A stretch of DNA of 15,174 nucleotides from Rhodoferax sp. UBA4409. Its GTDB lineage: Bacteria; Pseudomonadota; Gammaproteobacteria; Burkholderiales; Burkholderiaceae_C. Below are positions 6,783-13,659 of this stretch, in pieces (position 1 is the first letter of the stretch; each line of letters starts with the position of its first letter). The position numbers were made by a program, and so were the translations under genes. The DNA lies in contig DGQR01000143.1 of the NCBI GenBank assembly GCA_002390825.1, positions 1 to 15,174 of the forward strand. The letters run 5' to 3'. The notes under the pieces are model-generated. The model did no database searches, had not been told where the DNA came from, and saw nothing but the letters and a program-made list of their open reading frames with translations.

Positions 6783-7712
6783 TTACCGGCCCCAGCGCAA
6801 CACCATCGGGTCCAGACGCTTGGCCGTGTCGATCAAACCGGCGCGGGTGTCGGGGTGCATAGCGGGGAAGGGGTGGCGGCCGGCTTCGCAAGCGATGACG
6901 CCACCTTCTTTCATCAGGGCCTTGGCGGTGAGTATGCCGCCCTGGCGGTTTTCAAAATTGATGAGGGGCAGCCACTGCTGGTAGTGAGCGGCGGCCTCGT
7001 CACGACGGCCGGCGGCATAGGCGTCCACAACCTTGCGGATGCCGTCGGGGTAGGCACCGCCAGTCATGGCGCCGGTGGCGCCGGCGTCCAGATCGGGCAT
7101 GAGGGTGATGGCTTCTTCGCCATCCCACGGGCCTTCAATCGCCGCACCGCCCACCCGAATGAGTTCGCGCAGCTTGGAGGCAGCACCTGCTGTTTCGATC
7201 TTGAAATACGACACCTGCTTGATCTCTTGCGCCATGCGGGCCAGGAAAGGCACCGACAGGGGCGTGCCGCTTACCGGTGCGTCCTGGATCATGATGGGAA
7301 TATCAATCGCATCCGACAGGCGGGCAAAGTACTCGTAAATCTGGCCTTCAGGCACGCGAATGGTGGCACCGTGGTACGGCGGCATGACCATGACCATAGA
7401 GGCTCCCAGCTGCTGGGCCTGTACGCTGCGCGCAATGGTGACCTGGGTGCTGAAGTGGGTGGTGGTCACGATGACCGGCACCCGGCCATTCACATGCGCG
7501 AGGATGGTTTTGGTGAGCACTTCGCGCTCGGCATCGGCCAGCACAAACTGCTCGGAAAAGTTGGCCAGGATGCACAGGCCGGTGGAGCCGGCTTCGATCA
7601 TGAAGTCGACACAGCGTTTCTGGCTGTCCAGGTCCAGCTCACCGGCGTCGTTGAAGGTCGTAGGGACGACAGGGAACACACCCTTGTAGCGGGCGTTAGA
7701 GGCGGAGTACAT
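6783..7712 (-). CDS. araD: L-2-keto-3-deoxyarabonate dehydratase (DHDPS/NAL family)
   Basis: The enzyme dehydrates L-2-keto-3-deoxyarabonate to alpha-ketoglutaric semialdehyde, working as a class I aldolase-type TIM barrel with a Schiff-base lysine. The protein has 309 residues, as does the Azospirillum brasilense enzyme as I recall it, and aligns with it along its whole length: FPVVPTTFNDAGELD (13-27), LCILANFSEQF (46-56), PPYHGAT (111-117), the Schiff-base region YFKIET (K171, E173), IEGPWDGEEAI (192-202), GATGAMTGG (211-219) and ENRQGGILTAKALMKEGG (254-271). The GP-W-DGEE stretch and E173 set this branch apart from true DHDPS. The symbol araD follows Azospirillum naming, not the E. coli ribulose-5-phosphate epimerase. 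AAGGA six bases upstream of ATG supports the start; only nine bases separate it from the permease stop, so co-translation is likely. Confidence 0.92.
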   Translation of the reverse strand: MYSASNARYKGVFPVVPTTFNDAGELDLDSQKRCVDFMIEAGSTGLCILANFSEQFVLADAEREVLTKTILAHVNGRVPVIVTTTHFSTQVTIARSVQAQQLGASMVMVMPPYHGATIRVPEGQIYEYFARLSDAIDIPIMIQDAPVSGTPLSVPFLARMAQEIKQVSYFKIETAGAASKLRELIRVGGAAIEGPWDGEEAITLMPDLDAGATGAMTGGAYPDGIRKVVDAYAAGRRDEAAAHYQQWLPLINFENRQGGILTAKALMKEGGVIACEAGRHPFPAMHPDTRAGLIDTAKRLDPMVLRWGR

Positions 7713-7721
7713 GGTGAGTCC

Positions 7722-8915
7722 TTATTTGTTTTTGTTGTAGACGTCGAAGCAGACGGCTGCCAACAAGACCAGGCCCTTGATGACCTGCTGGTAGTCGATA
7801 CCAATGCCCATGATGGACATGCCGTTGTTCATGACGCCCATGATGAAAGCGCCAATCACCGCGCCCAGCACCTTGCCCACACCACCGGAAGCGGATGCAC
7901 CACCGATGAAGCAAGCGGCAATCACATCGAGCTCAAAACCCAAGCCCGCTTTGGGGGTGGCGGTGTTCAGGCGGGCAGCAAAGATCAGACCGGCCAGCGC
8001 AGCCAACACACCCATGTTGATGAAGGTGTAGAAGGTCAAACGCTCGGTGCGGATACCGGAAAGGCGTGCCGCTTTTTCGTTGCCGCCCAGGGCGTAAATG
8101 CGGCGGCCGATGGTGGTGCGGGAGGCGATAAAGTCATAGACCAGCATCAACAGCAACATGACGACCAGCACGTTGGGCAAGCCTTTGTACGAGGCCAGCT
8201 GGTAGCTGAAGGCCACGATCATGGCAACAAAAATCAGGTTGGCAATCGCGAAGAAAGCGATGGGCTCGTTCTCCATGCCATGCGCCGCACGGTCTGCACG
8301 ACCACGCACCTTGGCAATCAACATCACCAAGGCAATCAGCAAGCCGATCACCAGAGTGGCCACACGCAAAGTTTCGCCGGCAAACGGGTCAGGAATAAAG
8401 CCGGTGCTGAGCAACTGAAACTCGGGCGGGAAAGGGCCCACGGAGGCGCCTTCGAGCACTGCCAAAGCCAAACCCTTGAAGACCAACATGCCAGCCAGCG
8501 TCACGATGAAAGACGGGATCTTGTAGAACGCGACCCAATAGCCTTGGGCTGCGCCGATAACGCCGCCCAGAATCAAACAGACGATGGCGGCGGGCACATA
8601 GTGCCAGTTGTAGTTGACCATCAACACCGCGGCAACGGCGCCGATAAAGCCGCACACCGAGCCGACCGACAGGTCAATGTGGCCGGCCACAATAACCAAC
8701 AGCATGCCCAGCGCCATCACGATGATGTAGCTGTTTTGCAAAATCAGGTTGGTCAGGTTCAGGGGCTGAAACAAGGTGCCGTCTGTCTGCACCTGGAAGA
8801 ACACCATGATGATGACCAGTGAAATCAGCAGGCCGTATTCACGCAGGTTGCTTTTCAGGAAAGCCATGCCGCCACCGGTGGCGGGGGCGTTTGTTTCCGG
8901 GGTTGTGCTTGTCAT
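7722..8915 (-). CDS. gguB: Sugar ABC transporter permease, GguB/XylH type
   Basis: This inner-membrane subunit forms the sugar channel of the importer. It has 397 residues, with about ten hydrophobic segments (e.g. around 28-43, 62-80, 86-100, 108-124, 185-202, 222-238, 248-264, 300-315, 345-362, 380-392). It belongs to the BPD_transp_2 (XylH/RbsC/MglC) family: IVAGHIDLSVGSV (75-87) is the family signature, and GRRIYALGGNEKAARLSGI (270-288) is the cytoplasmic loop that contacts the ATPase. The long hydrophilic insert with DRAAHGMENEP (about 203-219) is typical of the longer XylH/GguB branch. The start lies one base after the gguA stop; its Shine-Dalgarno sequence AGGAG is inside the gguA coding end, so translation of the two is coupled, which fits the fixed stoichiometry needed in the complex. 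Confidence 0.95.
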   Translation of the reverse strand: MTSTTPETNAPATGGGMAFLKSNLREYGLLISLVIIMVFFQVQTDGTLFQPLNLTNLILQNSYIIVMALGMLLVIVAGHIDLSVGSVCGFIGAVAAVLMVNYNWHYVPAAIVCLILGGVIGAAQGYWVAFYKIPSFIVTLAGMLVFKGLALAVLEGASVGPFPPEFQLLSTGFIPDPFAGETLRVATLVIGLLIALVMLIAKVRGRADRAAHGMENEPIAFFAIANLIFVAMIVAFSYQLASYKGLPNVLVVMLLLMLVYDFIASRTTIGRRIYALGGNEKAARLSGIRTERLTFYTFINMGVLAALAGLIFAARLNTATPKAGLGFELDVIAACFIGGASASGGVGKVLGAVIGAFIMGVMNNGMSIMGIGIDYQQVIKGLVLLAAVCFDVYNKNK

Positions 8916-8916
8916 T

Positions 8917-10449
8917 TCAGTTCACTCCTGACGTCACGATAGAACGCATAATTTTTTCTTGTGTTGCCTCTGCAGCCGGGAATTCCGCCACAAAAGCACC
9001 TTCATTCAATACACAGATTCGGTCGCACATGCCCAGCAACTCGGGCATCTCGCTGGAGATCATCAGCACGCATTTCCCCTCGGCGGCGAGCTGCGCGATG
9101 ATGGTGTAAATCTCATACTTGGCACCCACGTCGATACCGCGGGTAGGCTCATCGAGGATGAGCACTTCGGGCTCCGAAAACAGCCACTTGCTCAGCACCA
9201 CTTTTTGCTGATTGCCACCCGACAAATTGACGGTGCGGGCAAACACATTGGGGCTGCGGATATTGAGCTTTTTGCGGAAATCCTGAGCCACGCTGAACTC
9301 TTTGCCTTCGTCGACCACCGTTTTGTTGGACACTGCAGGCAGGTTGGCCAGCGTGGTATTCCAGGCAATGGTTTCGTCCAGCACCAGCCCGTAGCCCTTG
9401 CGGTCTTCAGTCACGTAGGCAATGCCGTGGTCAATGGCTTTTTGCACGGTGCTGGTGTCGACTTCTTTGCCATTGAGCAGCACTTTGCCGCTGATGTTCT
9501 GGCCATAGGTGCGGCCGAAGATGCTCATGGCCAGTTCGGTGCGCCCAGCGCCCATGAGGCCGGCAATACCGACAATCTCACCGCGTTTCACGTGCAGGTT
9601 CACGCCCTTGATGACTTTGCGCTCGGGGTGAATCGCGTGGTGCACCACCCAATCGCGCACTTCAAACACGGTGTCGCCCACATGGGGCGTACGCTTGGGG
9701 TAGCGGTCCGCCATTTCACGCCCGACCATGTGGCGGATGATGAGATCTTCACTGACAGGTTCTGCGCGGCAGTCCAGCGTGGCCACCGTCGCACCGTCGC
9801 GCAGCACCGTGATCGCGTCTGCCACCTTGGAGATCTCATTGAGCTTGTGCGAAATCAGGATGCAGGAGATGCCTTGGCGCTTGAGTTCGAGTAGCAGTTC
9901 CAGCAGCGCATCGCTGTCGGTTTCGTTCAGACTGGCGGTGGGCTCATCCAGGATCAACAGCTTGACCTCTTTGGATAGCGCTTTGGCAATCTCGATGAGC
10001 TGCTGTTTGCCGACGCCCAGATTGGTGATCAGGGTGTTGGGGGATTCTTTCAAACCGACTTTGTTCAACAAAGCCTGTGTTTTGACGTAAGACGCGTTCC
10101 AGTCAATCACCCCGCCTTTGGCTTGTTCGTTGCCGAGAAAAATGTTCTCGGTAATTGACAGCAGCGGCACCAGCGCCAGCTCCTGGTGGATGATGATGAT
10201 GCCTTTTTCTTCGCTGTCGTGGATGCCGCGGAAGCGGCATTCTTCGCCCTGGTAGCGGATGGTGCCTTCGTAGTCACCGTGGGGGTAGACGCCGCTCAGC
10301 ACTTTCATCAGGGTGGATTTGCCGGCGCCGTTTTCGCCGACGACGGCGTGGATCTGGCCCTCTTGCACTGTGAGGTTCACATTGCTTAGGGCGGTCACGC
10401 CGTGGAATGTCTTGCGCATTCCACGCATTTCTAAAATGGGTTCAGCCAT
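8917..10449 (-). CDS. gguA: Sugar ABC transporter ATP-binding protein, GguA/XylG type (two ATPase domains)
   Basis: This cytoplasmic subunit powers monosaccharide import. It has 510 residues and the tandem-domain build of carbohydrate uptake (CUT2) ATPases. The first domain has Walker A GENGAGKS (38-45), Q-loop at about 89, a degenerate signature NLGVGKQQ (143-150), Walker B LLILDEP (164-170) and the switch histidine H201. The second domain has the lysine-less Walker A GLMGAGRTE (297-305) usual in the family, a full signature LSGGNQQ (409-415), and Walker B VLILDEPTRGID (429-440). Thus composite ATP sites with one degenerate half are expected, as in XylG/MglA. GAGG four bases before ATG is the ribosome binding site. 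A 10-bp palindrome AACGATCGTT (10458-10467) sits just upstream of it. The gene is preceded by the attenuator hairpin and coupled to gguB downstream. Confidence 0.96.
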   Translation of the reverse strand: MAEPILEMRGMRKTFHGVTALSNVNLTVQEGQIHAVVGENGAGKSTLMKVLSGVYPHGDYEGTIRYQGEECRFRGIHDSEEKGIIIIHQELALVPLLSITENIFLGNEQAKGGVIDWNASYVKTQALLNKVGLKESPNTLITNLGVGKQQLIEIAKALSKEVKLLILDEPTASLNETDSDALLELLLELKRQGISCILISHKLNEISKVADAITVLRDGATVATLDCRAEPVSEDLIIRHMVGREMADRYPKRTPHVGDTVFEVRDWVVHHAIHPERKVIKGVNLHVKRGEIVGIAGLMGAGRTELAMSIFGRTYGQNISGKVLLNGKEVDTSTVQKAIDHGIAYVTEDRKGYGLVLDETIAWNTTLANLPAVSNKTVVDEGKEFSVAQDFRKKLNIRSPNVFARTVNLSGGNQQKVVLSKWLFSEPEVLILDEPTRGIDVGAKYEIYTIIAQLAAEGKCVLMISSEMPELLGMCDRICVLNEGAFVAEFPAAEATQEKIMRSIVTSGVN

Positions 10450-10485
10450 GGTGCCTCAACGATCGTTCTCTTGAACCAGAAGAAT

Positions 10486-10516
10486 GTAAAAAGCCCTGTG
10501 CTGTGGGGCACAGGGC
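10486..10516 (-). terminator. Intercistronic attenuator/terminator hairpin between chvE and gguA
   Basis: GCCCTGTGC (10493-10501) pairs perfectly over 9 bp with GCACAGGGC (10508-10516) across a 6-base loop. On the - strand it is followed by TTTTTAC (10486-10492). It lies in the 87-base gap after the chvE stop. It should stop part of the transcription and protect the 3' end of chvE mRNA, so that binding protein exceeds transporter core, as is known for many binding-protein operons. Confidence 0.85.
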
Positions 10517-10536
10517 CTCTTTACCGCCGCTAAAGA

Positions 10537-11613
10537 TTACTTCAGCTGCTCTTCTTTGATGTATCCGCTACCCACCAACACTTGCTTGTAGTTGGACAAG
10601 TCCACAGCCACAGGTTTGAGCAGGTAGGAAGGCACCACCTTGATCTTGTTGTTGTAGGTCTTGGTGTCGTTGATTTCAGGTTGTTTGCCTGTCATCACGG
10701 CATCGACCATGTTGGCAGCCACTTTGGCGAGTTCGCGGGTGTCTTTGAAGATGGTGGAGTACTGTTCCTTGCGGATGATGGACTTCACGGAAGGCACTTC
10801 TGCGTCCTGGCCGCTCACGAAAGGCATGGGCTGAGCCGCAGTACCGTAACCCACACCCTTGAGTGCGGACAGGATACCGATGGAGATGCCGTCGTACGGA
10901 GACAAAACAGCGTTCACTTTGTCTTTGCCGTAGAAGGCGCTCAACAGGTTTTCCATACGGGCTTGTGCCACTTGGCCGTCCCAACGCAGGGTTGCCACTT
11001 TTTGCATGCCGGTTTGCTTGGAGCGAACCACCAGCTTGCCGGACTTGATGTACGGATCCAGCACGGACATGGCGCCGTCGTAGAAGAAGAAGGCGTTGTT
11101 GTCGTCAGAGGAGCCACCGAACAATTCGATGTTGAAAGGGCCCTTGCCTTCTTTCAGACCCAATGCTTTTTCCAGGGACTGGGCTTGCAATACGCCCACT
11201 TGGAAATTGTCGAAAGTAGCGTAGTAATCGACGTTCTTGGAGCCGACGATCAAGCGGTCATACGAGATGACCTTGATGCCCTTGTCTGCGGCTTTTTGCA
11301 GCACGTTGGTCAGGGTGGTGCCGTCAATCGCGGCAATCACCAACACCTTGGCACCCTTGGTGATCATGTTTTCGATCTGGGCCAACTGGTTGGGGATGTC
11401 GTCTTCGGCGTATTGCAAATCGGCCTTGTAGCCCTTGGCTGCCAAAGCAGCGACCATGCTGTTGCCGTCGGCGATCCAGCGGGTAGAGCTTTTGGTGGGC
11501 ATTGCGACGCCGACCAGGCCCTTGTCTTGTGCGTTGGCCACGGTAGTGCCGAATGCCAGACCCATGGCAAGGCTTGCTGCAAGCGCCTTGAGGGTGGTTC
11601 TACGTGCTGTCAT
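10537..11613 (-). CDS. chvE: ChvE-type periplasmic multiple-monosaccharide-binding protein
   Basis: This is the high-affinity periplasmic receptor that delivers sugars to GguAB. From the ATG at 11613 it has 358 residues (Agrobacterium ChvE about 354). A signal peptide with a basic start (MTARRTTLK) and a hydrophobic core ends at ANAQD (cut near residue 28). The mature part matches ChvE closely as remembered: GVAMPTKSSTRW (35-46), LQYAEDDIPNQLAQIENM, ISYDRLI, VDYYATFDNFQVGVLQ, FGGSSDDNNAFFFYDGAM, VLSPYDGISIG and VSGQDAEVPSVKSII. ChvE binds L-arabinose, D-galactose, D-glucose and related aldoses, which fits the pathway here. The frame is open to 11661, but AGGAG seven bases before the 11613 ATG and the clean signal peptide decide the start. 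It heads the seven-gene operon and faces gbpR across a 146-base gap that holds overlapping promoters. Confidence 0.95.
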   Translation of the reverse strand: MTARRTTLKALAASLAMGLAFGTTVANAQDKGLVGVAMPTKSSTRWIADGNSMVAALAAKGYKADLQYAEDDIPNQLAQIENMITKGAKVLVIAAIDGTTLTNVLQKAADKGIKVISYDRLIVGSKNVDYYATFDNFQVGVLQAQSLEKALGLKEGKGPFNIELFGGSSDDNNAFFFYDGAMSVLDPYIKSGKLVVRSKQTGMQKVATLRWDGQVAQARMENLLSAFYGKDKVNAVLSPYDGISIGILSALKGVGYGTAAQPMPFVSGQDAEVPSVKSIIRKEQYSTIFKDTRELAKVAANMVDAVMTGKQPEINDTKTYNNKIKVVPSYLLKPVAVDLSNYKQVLVGSGYIKEEQLK

Positions 11614-11685
11614 GAAATGTCTCCTGTGTTTGATTGCTTCTGTCAGATACGTCTTCGCCATTTCGGCTCAGGCGGCAAATCTTAC

Positions 11686-11714
11686 TTACCACATTGATTT
11701 ATTTCCAATATAGT
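11686..11714 (+). promoter_or_regulatory. Probable gbpR promoter
   Basis: TTACCA (11686-11691) and TATAGT (11709-11714), 17 bases apart, match the sigma-70 -35 and -10 boxes at four and five of six positions. The -10 box overlaps that of the chvE promoter on the other strand, so the two polymerases would exclude each other, a common design for LysR-type regulators. Predicted by eye only. Confidence 0.45.
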
Positions 11715-11736
11715 TTGAGGCTTATTCGATATGCAA
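11707..11736 (-). promoter_or_regulatory. Probable chvE operon promoter
   Basis: On the - strand TTGCAT (11731-11736) and TATATT (11707-11712) are 18 bases apart, matching sigma-70 boxes at three and five of six positions. The poor -35 box fits need for an activator. This would give a leader of about 85-90 bases before the chvE start. The -10 region recurs upstream of the SDR gene. Confidence 0.5.
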
Positions 11737-11759
11737 ATGCAGATTGGTGCTAACCCTAA

Positions 11760-12734
11760 ATGACGAATTACACCCATTGGTTCTTACGTGCAAGGCTCAA
11801 AACCAGGCAACTTTTGCTATTGGTCGCATTGGCGGAGGAGGGCAACATCCACCGGGCGGCGCAAGTACTGAACATGACGCAGCCCGCTGCGTCTAAATTG
11901 CTGAAAGATCTGGAAGATGTGCTGGGGGTGTCGCTGTTTGAGCGATTGCCGCGCGGCATGCGCCCGACTTGGTACGGCGACACCATGATTCGCCACGCGC
12001 GTGCTGCCCTTGCGAGCCTGAATCAGGCCCACGAGGAATTGCAGGCCGCCAAAAACGGACAGTTCGGGCAGGTGAACATCGGCTCCATCACGGCACCCGG
12101 ATTGGCGCTTTTGCCACCCACAGTGGCAGCGGTCAAACAAGCGCACCCGAACCTGCAGATCACCATCCAGATCGAACCCAGCAATGTGCTGATCGAGAAA
12201 CTGAACCGCGGCACCCTGGATATCGTGGTCGGCCGCTTGTCACCCGAGCACGACAAGGCGGCTTTGCGTTACGAAATGGTGGCCGAAGAGCCCATTTGTG
12301 CAGTGGCCCGCCCGGGGCACCCTTTGCTGACCGCCATCAAACCGAGTCTGGACGATGTGTTCAAGTTCGGCTGGATCTTGCCCCCGGCGGGCAGCATGTT
12401 GCGACACCGGTTTGATCTGATGATTCAGGAGCTCGGGTTGGAGCAGCCATCCAATAGCGTGGAGACCAGCGCGCTGCTATTCATCAGCAAAATGATGCAG
12501 CAGAGCGACATGGTGAGTGTGATGGCGGTAGACGTCGCGCGGTATTACGCCAACCACGGACTGATGTCGATTTTGCCGGTGGCCATGCCTTGCGAGATGG
12601 AACCCTTCGGGTTCATCACCCGGCGGGACCGGCTTTTGTCGCCCGCCGGCGAGGTGGTTTTGCGCGCGCTGAAAGCCTCTGCCATGACGGTCTACGGCAA
12701 GGCTTTCAGCGTGGAGCCCAGCACAGCGGTCTGA
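11760..12734 (+). CDS. gbpR: LysR-type transcriptional regulator, GbpR/GguR type
   Basis: This LysR-family regulator has 324 residues. The N-terminal winged helix-turn-helix (about 15-70) reads RQLLLLVALAEEGNIHRAAQ, then MTQPAASKLLKDLED and SLFERLPRGMRPTWYG, very like Agrobacterium GbpR (galactose-binding-protein regulator) as I remember it. The C-terminal two-lobed effector domain runs from about 93 (GQVNIGSITAPGLALLP) to 300. GbpR controls chvE in response to sugars, and here the gene is divergent from chvE, the classic LysR layout for regulating the neighbour and itself. The sugar or sugar-acid inducer cannot be read from the sequence. The start ATG has no clear Shine-Dalgarno sequence and overlaps the stop of a possible 10-codon upstream frame (11731-11763). 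It converges on the SDR gene with 12 bases between stops and no terminator visible. Confidence 0.93.
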   Translation: MTNYTHWFLRARLKTRQLLLLVALAEEGNIHRAAQVLNMTQPAASKLLKDLEDVLGVSLFERLPRGMRPTWYGDTMIRHARAALASLNQAHEELQAAKNGQFGQVNIGSITAPGLALLPPTVAAVKQAHPNLQITIQIEPSNVLIEKLNRGTLDIVVGRLSPEHDKAALRYEMVAEEPICAVARPGHPLLTAIKPSLDDVFKFGWILPPAGSMLRHRFDLMIQELGLEQPSNSVETSALLFISKMMQQSDMVSVMAVDVARYYANHGLMSILPVAMPCEMEPFGFITRRDRLLSPAGEVVLRALKASAMTVYGKAFSVEPSTAV

Positions 12735-12746
12735 GCCCTGCCCCGC

Positions 12747-13526
12747 TTAGTTCCAGCCTGCGTCGACTTTGAATTCCTGGGCGGTACACATCGCGCCGTC
12801 GTCAGACGCGAGGAACAGGACCATACGCGCAACATCGGAAGGTTGGAGTTTGTCCGGCAAACACTGGTTGCGCTGGATGTCGGCTTCGCCCTCTGCATTG
12901 AGCCACATGCTGATTTGGCGCTCTGTCATCACCCACCCGGGCGACACGGTGTTGATGCGGATGCGATCAGCACCCAGGCTATCTGCCAAACCCCGGGTCA
13001 AGCCGTTCACGGACGATTTGGCAATCGCGTAGCAGGGGTAGCCGCTCCCTTTGGTTTGCCAACCAGTAGAGCCGAGGTTGATGATGGAGCCGCCGCCGAG
13101 CCGTTTCATGCCGGGCACCAGGGACTGAATCGCAAAAAACGCCGGGCGCTGGTTGACCGACATGCGCTCATCCCAATATTCGGTGGTCACCGATTCCAGC
13201 GTATGGCGATCGTCGCGCGCCACGTTGTTCACCAATACCGAAAAGTCACCCAGTTCGCGGGCGGCATCGTTGGTTGCGGCCTGCAGCGCTGCTACATCGC
13301 GCACATCACAGGTGCGCCACCAGATTTTTGCCTTGCTGCCACTTGCCAGCTGCGATGCCAGTGCGCGGCTTTCGGCCTCGGCTACGTCCACAAAGGCCAC
13401 ATGGGCACCCTGTTCCACAAAGGCGGTGACGATGGCCGCGCCGATACCGGTGCCGCCACCGGTAATGAAAACGTTTTTACCTTCCAGACTGAGATAACGG
13501 GCGAGTTTTGTGGGGTCTGACATCAT
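12747..13526 (-). CDS. SDR family NAD(P)-dependent aldose 1-dehydrogenase (probable L-arabinose/D-xylose/D-galactose dehydrogenase)
   Basis: This 259-residue short-chain dehydrogenase would oxidise an aldose at C1 to the lactone, the entry step of the oxidative route. It has the cofactor motif TGGGTGIG (22-29) and D47 ending strand 2, which favours NAD+ over NADP+. It also has NNVA (100-103, in place of the usual NNAG), and the catalytic set N125, S153, Y166 and K170 (YAIAK). It resembles Caulobacter D-xylose dehydrogenase XylB in several blocks as remembered: DDRHTLESVT, YWDER, GMKRLGGGSIIN, NQCL, LFLASDD and the ending DAGWN. Because the neighbouring dehydratases are of the L-arabinose type, L-arabinose (or D-galactose) is the likeliest substrate, but this is inference. 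Two ATG codons stand in tandem at 13526 and 13523; the Shine-Dalgarno match (GAG before an A-run) is weak. It is divergent from the sugar-acid dehydratase gene. Confidence 0.88.
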   Translation of the reverse strand: MMSDPTKLARYLSLEGKNVFITGGGTGIGAAIVTAFVEQGAHVAFVDVAEAESRALASQLASGSKAKIWWRTCDVRDVAALQAATNDAARELGDFSVLVNNVARDDRHTLESVTTEYWDERMSVNQRPAFFAIQSLVPGMKRLGGGSIINLGSTGWQTKGSGYPCYAIAKSSVNGLTRGLADSLGADRIRINTVSPGWVMTERQISMWLNAEGEADIQRNQCLPDKLQPSDVARMVLFLASDDGAMCTAQEFKVDAGWN

Positions 13527-13536
13527 TTTTTCTCAA

Positions 13537-13553
13537 ATTTGATTGCAATATAG
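13537..13553 (-). promoter_or_regulatory. Promoter element upstream of the SDR gene, shared with the chvE promoter
   Basis: The 17 bases 13537-13553 match 11697-11713 at 14 positions, including eight exact in a row (CAATATAG). On the - strand both give a TATATT -10 box. Here the box lies 20 bases before the SDR start. Two adjoining 8-bp palindromes (CAAATTTG 13534-13541, ATTGCAAT 13542-13549) cover it. No good -35 box is visible, so an activator such as GbpR may be needed. Confidence 0.4.
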
Positions 13554-13624
13554 ATATATGAACTGTCTCTAAATTCATTTTCTATTATCACTGTGCATTG
13601 TTACCATGCCTGCTGTCAAGAACC

Positions 13625-13639
13625 GGAGGCCCCGCCTCC
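13625..13639 (+). promoter_or_regulatory. GC-rich hairpin in the leader of the L-arabonate dehydratase gene
   Basis: GGAGGC-CCC-GCCTCC is a perfect 6-bp stem with a 3-base loop, 20 bases before the start codon. No T-run follows, so it is not a simple terminator. Its GGAGG arm looks like a Shine-Dalgarno sequence held in a stem, while the presumed true site (AGAGG, seven bases before ATG) lies just outside. Confidence 0.35.
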
Positions 13640-13659
13640 ACTAATAAAGAGGCAACCCC

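Noticed and set aside
6855..8822. A 655-codon open frame on the + strand opposite the dehydratase and permease genes
   Set aside because: It lies antisense to two well-recognised genes, is very rich in His, Gln, Gly and Asp, has no family motifs, and runs across the boundary of two genes. It is a shadow of GC-biased third codon positions.
10458..10467. 10-bp palindrome AACGATCGTT before gguA as an operator
   Set aside because: It is short, sits within an operon next to the ribosome site, and no second copy is seen; kept only as a remark in the gguA entry.
11614..11661. Upstream ATG at 11661 for chvE
   Set aside because: It adds 16 residues before a complete signal peptide and lacks a ribosome site, while the ATG at 11613 has AGGAG at good spacing.
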